From contig OZ245717.1 in NCBI GenBank assembly GCA_965226945.1, positions 4,836,001 through 4,900,000 on the forward strand: a DNA stretch of 64,000 nt. Direction: 5' to 3'. Source of the DNA: SYLG01 sp965226945. GTDB lineage: Bacteria; Planctomycetota; Planctomycetia; Gemmatales; Gemmataceae. The notes beneath the pieces were generated by a model. The model was not told the origin of the DNA, ran no database searches, and was given only the letters and a program-made list of their open reading frames with translations. Shown one piece after another: positions 56,594 to 64,000 of the stretch (positions within the stretch are counted from its first letter, which is position 1; every line of letters begins with the position of its first letter). Made by a program: the position numbers and the translations under genes.

Positions 56594-57562
56594 GTGGCGA
56601 TGCAATTGAGGCGATTGGGTCAATCGGACTTGGAAATCACCCCGATCGGTTACGGCGCCTGGGCCATCGGCGGAGCCGGCTGGGCCTTTTCCTGGGGCGC
56701 GCAGGACGATAACGATTCGGTCGCGACGATTCACGAAGCGCTGGATCTTGGCATCAACTGGATCGACACCGCGCCCGTGTACGGCCTGGGACATAGCGAA
56801 GAAGTCGTTGCCAGGGCGCTTAAAGGGCTAAGCCGCAAACCCCTGGTGTTCACCAAGTGCGCCCGCGTCTGGGACGAAAACCGACAAATCGGTAAATCGC
56901 TGAAAAAAGAGAGCATTCGCCGCGAGTGCGAAGCCAGTTTGAAGCGGCTGGGCGTCGACGTGATCGATCTTTACCAAATGCACTGGCCCGAGCCGCCTGA
57001 GGATATCGACGAAGGCTTCGAAACCATGGTCAAGCTCAAGAAAGAGGGGAAGGTCCGCTGGATTGGCGTGTCCAATTTCAACGAGGCGCAACTCGCGCAA
57101 ATTGCGCCGCTGGGGCCGATCACGTCACTGCAACCGCCTTACTCGATCGTGCGTCGCGATATCGAGCCGGCCATTCTTCCCTATTGCCAGAAGCACGAGA
57201 TCGGCGTGCTCGTCTATTCGCCGATGCAATCGGGATTGCTCAGTGGTTCCTGGACGAGAGAGCGGCTTGCCTCGCTGCCCGAAGACGACTGGCGCCGCGC
57301 GAAGAACCGCCACTACCAAGAACCGTTATTTACCCGCAATCTGCGCTTGGTTGAACTGCTCAAGGAACTGGGCCAAGCCCACGGGAAATCTCCCGGGGAA
57401 GTGGCGATTGCCTGGACCCTGGGTCATCCCGCAGTGACGGGCGCCATCGTCGGTGCGCGCAAGCCGGGCCAAATGAAAGGGCTCATCGGCGCCGCCGAGT
57501 GGCGCTTGAATGCCGCGGATCGCGCTCGCATTGAAGAGTTCCTCAAGAACAATCCCGAGTAA
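56594..57562 (+). CDS. aldo/keto reductase
   Basis: 322 residues from GTG 56594 (GAGGGA upstream; ATG 56600 is an alternative). It is a TIM-barrel NADPH-dependent reductase with the complete catalytic tetrad Asp58, Tyr63, Lys88, His130 (WIDTAPVYG, VFTKCARV, YQMHWPEP). Further motifs are RWIGVSNFNEAQL and the cofactor loop VGARKPGQMKGLIGA. The closest pattern is the bacterial AKR group acting on aldehydes or sugar derivatives; the substrate is unknown. It precedes an enolase-superfamily dehydratase by 90 bases in the same direction, which may indicate a shared catabolic route. Confidence 0.92.
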   Translation: MAMQLRRLGQSDLEITPIGYGAWAIGGAGWAFSWGAQDDNDSVATIHEALDLGINWIDTAPVYGLGHSEEVVARALKGLSRKPLVFTKCARVWDENRQIGKSLKKESIRRECEASLKRLGVDVIDLYQMHWPEPPEDIDEGFETMVKLKKEGKVRWIGVSNFNEAQLAQIAPLGPITSLQPPYSIVRRDIEPAILPYCQKHEIGVLVYSPMQSGLLSGSWTRERLASLPEDDWRRAKNRHYQEPLFTRNLRLVELLKELGQAHGKSPGEVAIAWTLGHPAVTGAIVGARKPGQMKGLIGAAEWRLNAADRARIEEFLKNNPE

Positions 57563-57651
57563 GCAGCCGGCCTCGATTTCTATCCTCTCGTTTTTTTTCC
57601 TGCTGGAATATTTATTATTTCGGCAAGCATTTTTGAAAGAGTTTTTGAGCG

Positions 57652-58755
57652 ATGAAGATCAAGAAAATCAGTGCGTATCAAGTCGATCTGCCCCTTTTTG
57701 AAGGCAGTTACAAGTGGTCGGGCGGCAAGTCGGTCACGGTGTTTGACAGCACGATCGTCCGGGTGGAAACCGATACCGGTCTGGTCGGTTTCGGCGAGGT
57801 TTGTCCGCTGGGGCCGTTCTATCTGGCGGCCTACGCGGAGGGTTGCCGTGCCGGAATTGCGGAACTGGGCCAACACCTGATCGGTGAGGATCCCTTGCAA
57901 CTGGGGGCCTTGAATCGGCGCATGGATGCCGCCCTCAAGGGCCACCCCTATGTCAAGTCGGGCATCGACATGGCTTGCTGGGATCTGCTGGGTAAAGCGA
58001 CCGGCCAGCCGGTTTGCGTGCTTTTGGGCGGGAGGTACGGCGACGACTTTGGGCTTTATCGCGCGATCTCTCAGGAAAGCCCCGACGAGATGGCCGCGAA
58101 GGTGGCCGGCTACCGCGCCGAGGGCTACCGGCGCTTTCAATTGAAAGTCGGCGGCGAGGCGGCTGTCGACATCGAACGGATCAAGGCGGTCGCGGCCAAG
58201 TTATTGCCGGGCGATCGCTTGATTGCCGATGCCAATACCGGCTGGCTCATGCACGATGCGATGCGGGTTGTGCGCGCGGTCAAGGAGATCGATGTTTACA
58301 TCGAACAGCCATGCCCGAGCTATGAAGATTGTTTGTCGATTCGTCGGCACACCGACCATCCCTTTGTGCTCGATGAAGTGATCGACTCGGTCGATGTGCT
58401 CATGAAGGGGAAACAGGATCTGGCGATGGATGTGGTGAACATCAAGATCAGCAAGTTCGGCGGCCTGACCAAGGCCCGGCAAGCACGCGACCTGTGCGTG
58501 TCGCTGGGCGTCGTGATGACGCTGGAAGATAGCTGGGGCGGCGACATCGTCACGGCGGCGATTTCGCACCTGGCGCACAGCACGCCGCCTGAGTTTCTTT
58601 TCACCTCGACCGACTTCAATAGCTATGTCACGGTGAGTACGGCCGAGGGAGCGCCGAAGCGTGTTCATGGCCGCATGTCGGCATCGACAAAGCCAGGCCT
58701 GGGCATCGAGCCGCGCATGGAAGTGTTGGGCAAACCCAAAGTCGTGGTGGAATGA
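57652..58755 (+). CDS. enolase-superfamily dehydratase, cis-3-hydroxy-L-proline dehydratase-like
   Basis: 367 residues of the mandelate racemase/muconate lactonising type. Metal ligands are Asp193 (DANTGW), Glu218 (IEQPC) and Asp241 (LDEV). The bases would be Lys165 (FQLKVG) and Lys265 (NIKISKFGGLTKA). The opening VDLPLFEGSYKWSGGKSV, FDSTIVRVETD, CPLGPFYL and the C-terminal WGGDIVTAAISHLAHSTP and TDFNSYV match the cis-3-hydroxy-L-proline dehydratase group better than generic muconate lactonising enzymes. It would convert cis-3-hydroxyproline to a pyrroline carboxylate. The family is certain; the exact substrate is likely but unproven. Confidence 0.88.
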   Translation: MKIKKISAYQVDLPLFEGSYKWSGGKSVTVFDSTIVRVETDTGLVGFGEVCPLGPFYLAAYAEGCRAGIAELGQHLIGEDPLQLGALNRRMDAALKGHPYVKSGIDMACWDLLGKATGQPVCVLLGGRYGDDFGLYRAISQESPDEMAAKVAGYRAEGYRRFQLKVGGEAAVDIERIKAVAAKLLPGDRLIADANTGWLMHDAMRVVRAVKEIDVYIEQPCPSYEDCLSIRRHTDHPFVLDEVIDSVDVLMKGKQDLAMDVVNIKISKFGGLTKARQARDLCVSLGVVMTLEDSWGGDIVTAAISHLAHSTPPEFLFTSTDFNSYVTVSTAEGAPKRVHGRMSASTKPGLGIEPRMEVLGKPKVVVE

Positions 58756-58774
58756 TCAGGTTCTTTGTGAACCG

Positions 58775-59209
58775 TCATTCCGATTCAAAATGCTCGACCT
58801 TGAAGCGGCCCTGATCGGGTGCCAGCACGATGTCGATCTTCTTGGCCGATTGGCTCGACTGGAAGTGAAATTCGACCCGGTCGAGTCCATTGACGCTTCT
58901 TTTGTTCATCCCTTTGTATTCGATTTTCTCTTTGAGGGCCGGGTGCTTGGCGACATAGGTCTTGAAGGTTTCAAGTCCCATGTAGGAGCGAAACTCAGGC
59001 CCCGTTTGGTCCCAGGCGGCGGTCCATTTTTTCTCGCGCACCTGATCCAGGAACGACGAGGCGATCTCCTTGCCCTCTTCGCCCGGTTGAGCTACTGATC
59101 CCGATGCTCCAAACCAGTAGTAGCCGGCACCGCCAAGTAGCAGGCAAACCAGGCCGGCGCCGCCAACGAGCCCCAAGGGCCATCCCGAATCCGAATCGTG
59201 GGTGCTCAT
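58775..59209 (-). CDS. small membrane-anchored protein of unknown function
   Basis: 144 residues from ATG 59209 (the frame reaches to 59287). A short hydrophilic N-terminus, one membrane helix (LGLVGGAGLVCLLLGGAGYYW), then a small alpha/beta domain beginning EIASSFLDQVREKKWTAAWD and ending KKIDIVLAPDQGRFKV, which resembles cystatin-like/NTF2-like accessory domains in secreted proteins. I cannot name a family with confidence. It follows a DUF1559 gene in the same direction with about 75 bases between and may be its partner. Confidence 0.7.
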   Translation of the reverse strand: MSTHDSDSGWPLGLVGGAGLVCLLLGGAGYYWFGASGSVAQPGEEGKEIASSFLDQVREKKWTAAWDQTGPEFRSYMGLETFKTYVAKHPALKEKIEYKGMNKRSVNGLDRVEFHFQSSQSAKKIDIVLAPDQGRFKVEHFESE

Positions 59210-59283
59210 CGTTTTTGGATCTCTAAAATGGGAGAAAACTTGCCGTTGGGCCAAGGTGGAAAAGGGCATGACCGATCGTGGTG

Positions 59284-60264
59284 TCACTCGCTGATCGGTT
59301 CGTTGCCGGCACGGGTTCCCAAGGCTCGCCAGGTCGTCAAGGAAATCGAGTTGCTCGTCGTCCGCACCGAACCGTCCATGTAGAGCGAATTGACGACACC
59401 GGAGTGGAAGCTGCGGGCGGTGATGGCGCCGTAGGTGGGAACCGTAAGCGATTCCCCGTCGCGCATCGACGTGATGTCGATGTCATAGACCACGCCAGCC
59501 ACCGTGTAGGGCACCTGGGTATTGGGGGGGAAAGTCATCGTGATACCAGTTTCGTGGATGTCCCCTTCGACCCACTCGGTGTGGCCATTAGAGTCGAAGG
59601 TTCCGGAACCGACGAAAGCCAGGGCGGCTGCGGGTGTCGCGGGCGGCGCAACATTGAGCCCCGCAGGAAGATTCGTGTCCCAGACATTGGGCTGGTAGGC
59701 CTTGTTCTCGCTGGCGCCGATCGTGTTGCTCAAGCCATCGAGCATATCCGCCGATTTGGGTTTGAAATTGGGCGCGAAGGCGCCGTCGCCAAAGGAACCG
59801 CCGGCGGGATCGTAGACAAACCAGGTCCCCTGGCAAAATCCATAGTTGTTGGGGTAATAGGTGATGTTGGCGGTGACCCTCTCCTTGTCATTGGGGTCGC
59901 TTGGGCACATGTAGGTGGCGATGCGCATTTTCGCGACATCGGGCCGGGTGCGGAAATCGTTGCGTGTGGTCGACCAATCGATCAGCTTGGCCAGGTTTTC
60001 TTGTTCGATGTAAGGAAGGATCCGTGCCTGGGCCGACCAGGGTTGGCTGAGTTGCCCTCGCGGCATTTCCGATACGCACGGGAAAAACCCCTGGGCGCCC
60101 AGGTGGTTGTGCAGGGCGAGGCCGATCTGCTTGAGGTTGTTCTGGCACTTCATCCGGTTGGCCGCTTCACGGACTTTTTGCACGGCGGGTACAAGCAGGC
60201 CGATCAGTACGGCAATGATGGCAATCACCACGAGGAGTTCGATGAGGGTAAACGCTTTGCGCAT
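59284..60264 (-). CDS. DUF1559 pseudopilin-like protein
   Basis: 326 residues. It has a prepilin N-terminus MRKAFTLIELLVVIAI, then AVQKVREAANRMKCQNNLKQ, LPYIEQENLAKLID, YMCPSDPNDKERVT, LDGLSNTIGASENKAY and the C-terminal SGVVNSLYMDGSVRTT motif. This is the third intact family member in the window. It contains the paired Cys/Pro CPSD motif typical of full-length forms. It heads a minus-strand pair with the small anchored protein downstream. Confidence 0.92.
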   Translation of the reverse strand: MRKAFTLIELLVVIAIIAVLIGLLVPAVQKVREAANRMKCQNNLKQIGLALHNHLGAQGFFPCVSEMPRGQLSQPWSAQARILPYIEQENLAKLIDWSTTRNDFRTRPDVAKMRIATYMCPSDPNDKERVTANITYYPNNYGFCQGTWFVYDPAGGSFGDGAFAPNFKPKSADMLDGLSNTIGASENKAYQPNVWDTNLPAGLNVAPPATPAAALAFVGSGTFDSNGHTEWVEGDIHETGITMTFPPNTQVPYTVAGVVYDIDITSMRDGESLTVPTYGAITARSFHSGVVNSLYMDGSVRTTSNSISLTTWRALGTRAGNEPISE

Positions 60265-60455
60265 GGCCGGTATCCCTTATTTGGGCATTCTTACCCCGTG
60301 ATGGGGTCAATGGAGCCATACTAACTCGCCTCCAACGCATGCGCCAACAAGCACCACGTTTATGAGCCCGAATTTATCTAGGATAAGGCGTGTCGCTACG
60401 GCAATTTTTGAAGTGGGCTCCCCACTTTGGTGGGAGCCGATTGTGGGTTGGTTCG

Positions 60456-61838
60456 ATGATGCGACACCAGGTGATTGGAATCGCCATGCAGCAAGCACCC
60501 GCCCCAGTCCATTCAAGCGATGGTCAGCGGACCAGGGATCGACTTGAGTTTTTATTTGTGCTGGTTGGCAGTGCGGGCGATGTGTTGCCGGGGCTGACCC
60601 TGGCAAGTCAGCTTGTGCGCATGGGCCATCGCGCCACCGTCCTGAGCAACGATTATTTTCGCGAGAAGGTCGAAAAGAGCGGGGTGAGCTTTTTGTCGAA
60701 CGGTCCGCTGGAAGAGTATTTTCGGCTCACCAAGCATCCGGACCTGTGGAAGCCTTTGAAGGGGACCAAGCTGCTTCTTGCCGATCCGCAGTTCACCAAG
60801 ATGCAAGGAATGCAATTTGAAGCGGTCAGGGAATGGGTCGAGCAGAGGTCAGGCAAGTCGATTGCCGTCATCGGATCGTCTCTGGCCTTGGGTGCGAGAA
60901 TCGCGCGCGAAATTCAGCCGTTTCCCATGGCATCGCTACATCTATCTCCCGCGGTGTTTCGTAGTGTGGTGGAACCTCCCCGGCTTTCCACCACGGGAAT
61001 GATGAGCTGGTTGCATCACCGCTATCCCAAGGCCTTTCGTTATTTGGTGGATCGATTCCTGATCGATCCCTTGCTCGAATCGCAACTGGGCGGACTCAGA
61101 CGCCAGCTAGGCATTGCCCCCATTCGCGGCTGGTTTGGGCAGTGGCTGCACTCCCCCGATCTGGTGATTGCGTTGTTCCCCGAGTGGTTCTCGCAGCCGG
61201 GCGATCTTCCGCCACAAACCAGGCAGTACCCCTTTCTCCTTTGCGGCAATGAGGAACCTTTGCCAGTGGAAATTGCGCAGTTTCTGGAACGTGGTTCGGC
61301 GCCGATCGTGGTCACCCTGGGATCGGCCATGGCCCAGGCGACGAGGGCTTTTGAAGCGGTCGGCCGCGTGGCCCAGAAGTTGAAACGCCGTGTCGTTTAT
61401 TTGACCCAGCATCCCGAGCAGCTCGGTCCCTTAGTGAAAAAGATGAGTGAAGGCGACCACGGTCTTGTGGCAAAATGGGCACCTTTGGGACCCTTGTTCG
61501 AAAGATCGGCCCTGGTGATCCACCATGGCGGGATCGGTACCTTGGCCCAAGTTTTGCAGTCCGGCGTGCCTCAGCTGATTCTTCCGTTCGCGCACGATCA
61601 GCCCGACAATGCCGAGCGAATCAAGCGAAAAGGACTGGGCGATTTTCATAATGCCCACTGGCTATGGCAGGGAAAATTGCGCAATCAGATGGCCGAACTG
61701 CTTGAATCGCAAAAACTAAGGGAAAACTGTCAGTTGACGGCCGCCCGCATGCGCCACGAGGCGGCGCCCGGTAAGATCGAGGCCGATTTGGTGAGCCTAG
61801 CGACTGGGAAATTTGGGAAGTCGGCGGTGCCGACTTAA
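60456..61838 (+). CDS. family 1-type glycosyltransferase
   Basis: About 460 residues from ATG 60456 (ATG 60459 or 60486 are also possible; the family domain starts at FLFVLVGSAGDVLPG). It has a GT-B fold: LASQLVRMGHRATVLSNDYF in the acceptor domain, and in the C-terminal donor domain IVVTLGSAMAQAT and VIHHGGIGTLAQVLQSGVPQL followed by FAHDQPDNAERI, the nucleotide-sugar site of UGT/sterol- and lipid-glucosyltransferases. It transfers a sugar to a lipid or small molecule. The 190-base gap before it holds a GGCTCC/GGAGCC hairpin (about 60415-60438). Confidence 0.9.
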   Translation: MMRHQVIGIAMQQAPAPVHSSDGQRTRDRLEFLFVLVGSAGDVLPGLTLASQLVRMGHRATVLSNDYFREKVEKSGVSFLSNGPLEEYFRLTKHPDLWKPLKGTKLLLADPQFTKMQGMQFEAVREWVEQRSGKSIAVIGSSLALGARIAREIQPFPMASLHLSPAVFRSVVEPPRLSTTGMMSWLHHRYPKAFRYLVDRFLIDPLLESQLGGLRRQLGIAPIRGWFGQWLHSPDLVIALFPEWFSQPGDLPPQTRQYPFLLCGNEEPLPVEIAQFLERGSAPIVVTLGSAMAQATRAFEAVGRVAQKLKRRVVYLTQHPEQLGPLVKKMSEGDHGLVAKWAPLGPLFERSALVIHHGGIGTLAQVLQSGVPQLILPFAHDQPDNAERIKRKGLGDFHNAHWLWQGKLRNQMAELLESQKLRENCQLTAARMRHEAAPGKIEADLVSLATGKFGKSAVPT

Positions 61839-61966
61839 AAAAAACCGGAAAAGTCCCTTCAGGTTCAGCCAATCAGCCCGGTACAATCGTATCACCGGAA
61901 GACGGTTGGCTAGTGCGGCAGAATATATACTCCTAGATATGTTGCTAGCGTCTAAGGGCTTCATCT

Positions 61967-63961
61967 ATGGCCTCTTTTCCGTTTTTTCTAGGCTCAAACC
62001 GCACTGGAGCCGGTAGACGACGCTTTCGTCCTTCCCACTTGAACCTTGAGTTCCTCGAATCCCGCCTGACGCCAACTTCCGCCTACGATCCCAACTCCCT
62101 TTTAATCCGCTTCAATCCGAACTATGCAAATTCACTGCCTGCCGCCAATGGGTCGGTCCTTCCTGGCGTGATTTTGGATTACGCTTACGATCTCGTTCCC
62201 GGACTTTGGCGTGCCAGGATCGAAGGCGATCTGTTCACGGTCTCTTCCGCAATCGCCGCGCTCGGCACCGATCCGCGCGTGGAATATGCCGTGCCCAACG
62301 GGCGCAATCAGGCCGAATCGATACCCAACGATCCCCGCTTTGCAAGTCAGTGGTATTTGGCGCAGGTGGGGCCTTCGATCCGCGCGGTTTCCGCCTGGGA
62401 TAACTACACCGGCAGCGGCGTGACGATCGTCGCCATCTTCGATACCGGCGTCGATGTGAACCATCCCGATCTGAAAAATCGCATTTGGGGCAACGGTGCC
62501 GAAATCCCCGGAGACGGGATCGACAATGACGGCAACGGCATTGTTGACGACTTCCATGGGGCCTCTTTCAATCAGGGAAATGTCACCGGCGACGTGCTGG
62601 ATGGCGATGGCCATGGCACGGCGGTGGCTGGCTTGATCGGTGCGACGGGCAACAATGGCGTCGGCGTTACGGGAGTCAACTGGAGCGCCACGATTCTGCC
62701 GCTCAAGGTGATTCAAGCGGGCCAGGCCCTTGATGGCGACCTCCTGCAGGCCATGGACTATGCCGCCAAAGCCGGAGCGAAGATCTGGAATTTGAGTCTG
62801 GGGGGCGGGGCCTATAGCCGGGCGATGTCCGATGCCTTCGATGCCGCTTCCAATCGAGGAATCATTGTCGTTTCGGCGGCCGGCAACAATTCCCAAAACA
62901 ACGACATCAATCCCCATTTCCCTTCGAGCTACACCGCGGAAAATGTCATCGCGGTGGCTGCCACGGACGCCAACGACCGGCTGGCGCGTTTTTCGAATTT
63001 CGGCATCGCCTCGGTCGATATCGCCGCGCCCGGCACCAATCTCTTGACGACCCTTCCGGGTGGCAATTACGGCACCAGGCAAGGCACTTCCATGGCGGCC
63101 GCGCTAGTCAGCGGCGCGCTGTCGCTTCTTTGGGACCGCAGTCCCAACGCCTCGGCCAGTCAAGTTCTCGATGCCTTGATGAATCATGCCAAATCGCTTG
63201 ATTCGCTCAAGGGAGTGGTTCAGGCAGGGGGCCGGCTCGATATTGGCGGCGTGACCCAAGAAGTGGTGGATTCAAGACCGCCCGTACCCCCCGCGAGCGG
63301 TGGTTCCGGGTCGTCGGGGTCGGTTTCCAATCCGGGTGGAAGCCTTCCCGGCACGGTGCCTTCGGTCCCCGACAATTACAATGATTCCGGCCCCGGAAAT
63401 CTGTCGAACCCGCTGCCTTCCTTGCCTGGCAAGCCGATCTTGACTCCTCCGGTCATTGTCAGTCCCTCGCTGCCGGTCGTCACGCCGGTCAATCCTAACA
63501 AGCCGCCGGTGATTCTCCCCAATCCGGGGACGGTGCTGATTCCTCCGGTGATTCTTCCGGATCCGGGGGGCGCGGGCCCAGTACCCCCCGTAGCTCCAGT
63601 TCCCAATCCGCCGGTTGCCCTGCCCCCTGTGGTGGATGTTCCTCCGGTGGTCATACTTCCGCCTCCCGTCACCGAAACCCCGGTACTCCCCTCGATTCCA
63701 CCCGTTTTGGTTCCACCACCTTCGGCGAATCCCCAGCTTCCGGTGCCGGGCAAAGATGTGCTTCCGGTCGAAGAAGTTCCGGAACTGATCGATGGCGTGC
63801 TGACTCCGGTGCCGGTCACCAAAACGCCCAAGGACGATGAACCCGAGACTTCCCCCGTCGACGACGAAGAGCTTCCCATCCTTGACGAGCCCGAAGATGA
63901 TCTTTGGGAAGATTACAAGGACTGGGCCGACCTTGATTTCTGGCTAGAGATCGCTGATTAA
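61967..63961 (+). CDS. secreted subtilisin-like (S8) serine protease with Pro-rich tail
   Basis: 664 residues. The N-terminus has a basic stretch and LNLEFLESRLTPT, the LExR-type motif found at the start of many planctomycete extracellular proteins. A short prodomain follows, then the catalytic domain with Asp159 (IFDTGVDVNHPD), His216 (DGDGHGTAVAG), oxyanion Asn307 (SAAGNNS) and Ser375 (GTSMAAALVSG). A calcium-binding-like DGIDNDGNGIVDD insert sits at 183-195. From about 435 to the end comes a long Pro/Val/Gly-rich linker and an acidic, Trp-containing C-terminus (EDYKDWADLDFWLEIAD). It is a complete protease, probably exported; no close partner is seen. Confidence 0.93.
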   Translation: MASFPFFLGSNRTGAGRRRFRPSHLNLEFLESRLTPTSAYDPNSLLIRFNPNYANSLPAANGSVLPGVILDYAYDLVPGLWRARIEGDLFTVSSAIAALGTDPRVEYAVPNGRNQAESIPNDPRFASQWYLAQVGPSIRAVSAWDNYTGSGVTIVAIFDTGVDVNHPDLKNRIWGNGAEIPGDGIDNDGNGIVDDFHGASFNQGNVTGDVLDGDGHGTAVAGLIGATGNNGVGVTGVNWSATILPLKVIQAGQALDGDLLQAMDYAAKAGAKIWNLSLGGGAYSRAMSDAFDAASNRGIIVVSAAGNNSQNNDINPHFPSSYTAENVIAVAATDANDRLARFSNFGIASVDIAAPGTNLLTTLPGGNYGTRQGTSMAAALVSGALSLLWDRSPNASASQVLDALMNHAKSLDSLKGVVQAGGRLDIGGVTQEVVDSRPPVPPASGGSGSSGSVSNPGGSLPGTVPSVPDNYNDSGPGNLSNPLPSLPGKPILTPPVIVSPSLPVVTPVNPNKPPVILPNPGTVLIPPVILPDPGGAGPVPPVAPVPNPPVALPPVVDVPPVVILPPPVTETPVLPSIPPVLVPPPSANPQLPVPGKDVLPVEEVPELIDGVLTPVPVTKTPKDDEPETSPVDDEELPILDEPEDDLWEDYKDWADLDFWLEIAD

Positions 63962-64000
63962 ACAAATCAGACGAGATTTCGATAAAAAATCGATGGCAAA

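Overview
The window looks like GC-rich chromosomal DNA of a planctomycete. The evidence is three intact DUF1559 pseudopilin-like genes with nearly identical prepilin N-termini plus a decayed fourth, a sulfatase paired with its formylglycine-generating enzyme, a secreted subtilase with a planctomycete-style N-terminal LExR motif, EF-hand and leucine-rich-repeat surface-type proteins, and a Pfa-like lipid/polyketide synthase. Genus cannot be fixed from sequence alone. No rRNA, tRNA, CRISPR array, transposase or integrase was recognised.

Layout. 0-10.6 kb: an iterative type I PKS / Pfa-like fatty-acid synthase set. It consists of a giant partial gene (enoyl-reductase-like FMN domain, KS, AT, ACP, KR), an AT-dehydratase protein and a free ACP. 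10.8-12.0 kb: a small gene overlapping an AbiEii-like nucleotidyltransferase, then a decayed DUF1559 gene. 12.2-20.3 kb: mixed genes (ModE-like regulator, two DUF1559 genes, DUF6624 protein, ArsR regulator with CobW GTPase, ArsI/CadI-like VOC protein, an unknown protein, a methyltransferase). 20.3-26.4 kb: a heavy-metal RND efflux locus on the minus strand. Its pump gene carries a one-base frameshift, and its lipoprotein and adaptor share an unusual WCxEHG/CxxC motif. 26.5-29.6 kb: sulfatase plus formylglycine-generating enzyme.

29.9-39.05 kb is a coherent molybdenum/selenium formate-oxidation island: molybdate ABC transporter (modA, modB, a second permease, modC), fdhD, then an NAD-type formate dehydrogenase. 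The catalytic subunit reads through an in-frame TGA (selenocysteine), which is followed by a SECIS-like hairpin with a GGUCU loop. The usual N-terminal iron-sulfur part of the catalytic chain is encoded as a separate gene at the end of the operon, after a NuoE-NuoF fusion.

39.1-48.6 kb: Tat-exported SMP-30 protein, rhamnulokinase, DCC-family protein, YhaM-like nuclease, a 1076-residue LRR protein, and an EF-hand/thioredoxin-like gene interrupted by a TGA that is followed at SECIS distance by a perfect hairpin. That gene is a candidate second selenoprotein. 48.9-56.5 kb: a tightly coupled five-gene cassette (SWIM zinc finger, DUF5691, MoxR-type AAA+, DUF5682, VWA), probably one multi-protein machine of unknown job. 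56.6-64 kb: aldo/keto reductase, cis-3-hydroxyproline-dehydratase-like enolase, small anchored protein, DUF1559 protein, glycosyltransferase and a subtilase.
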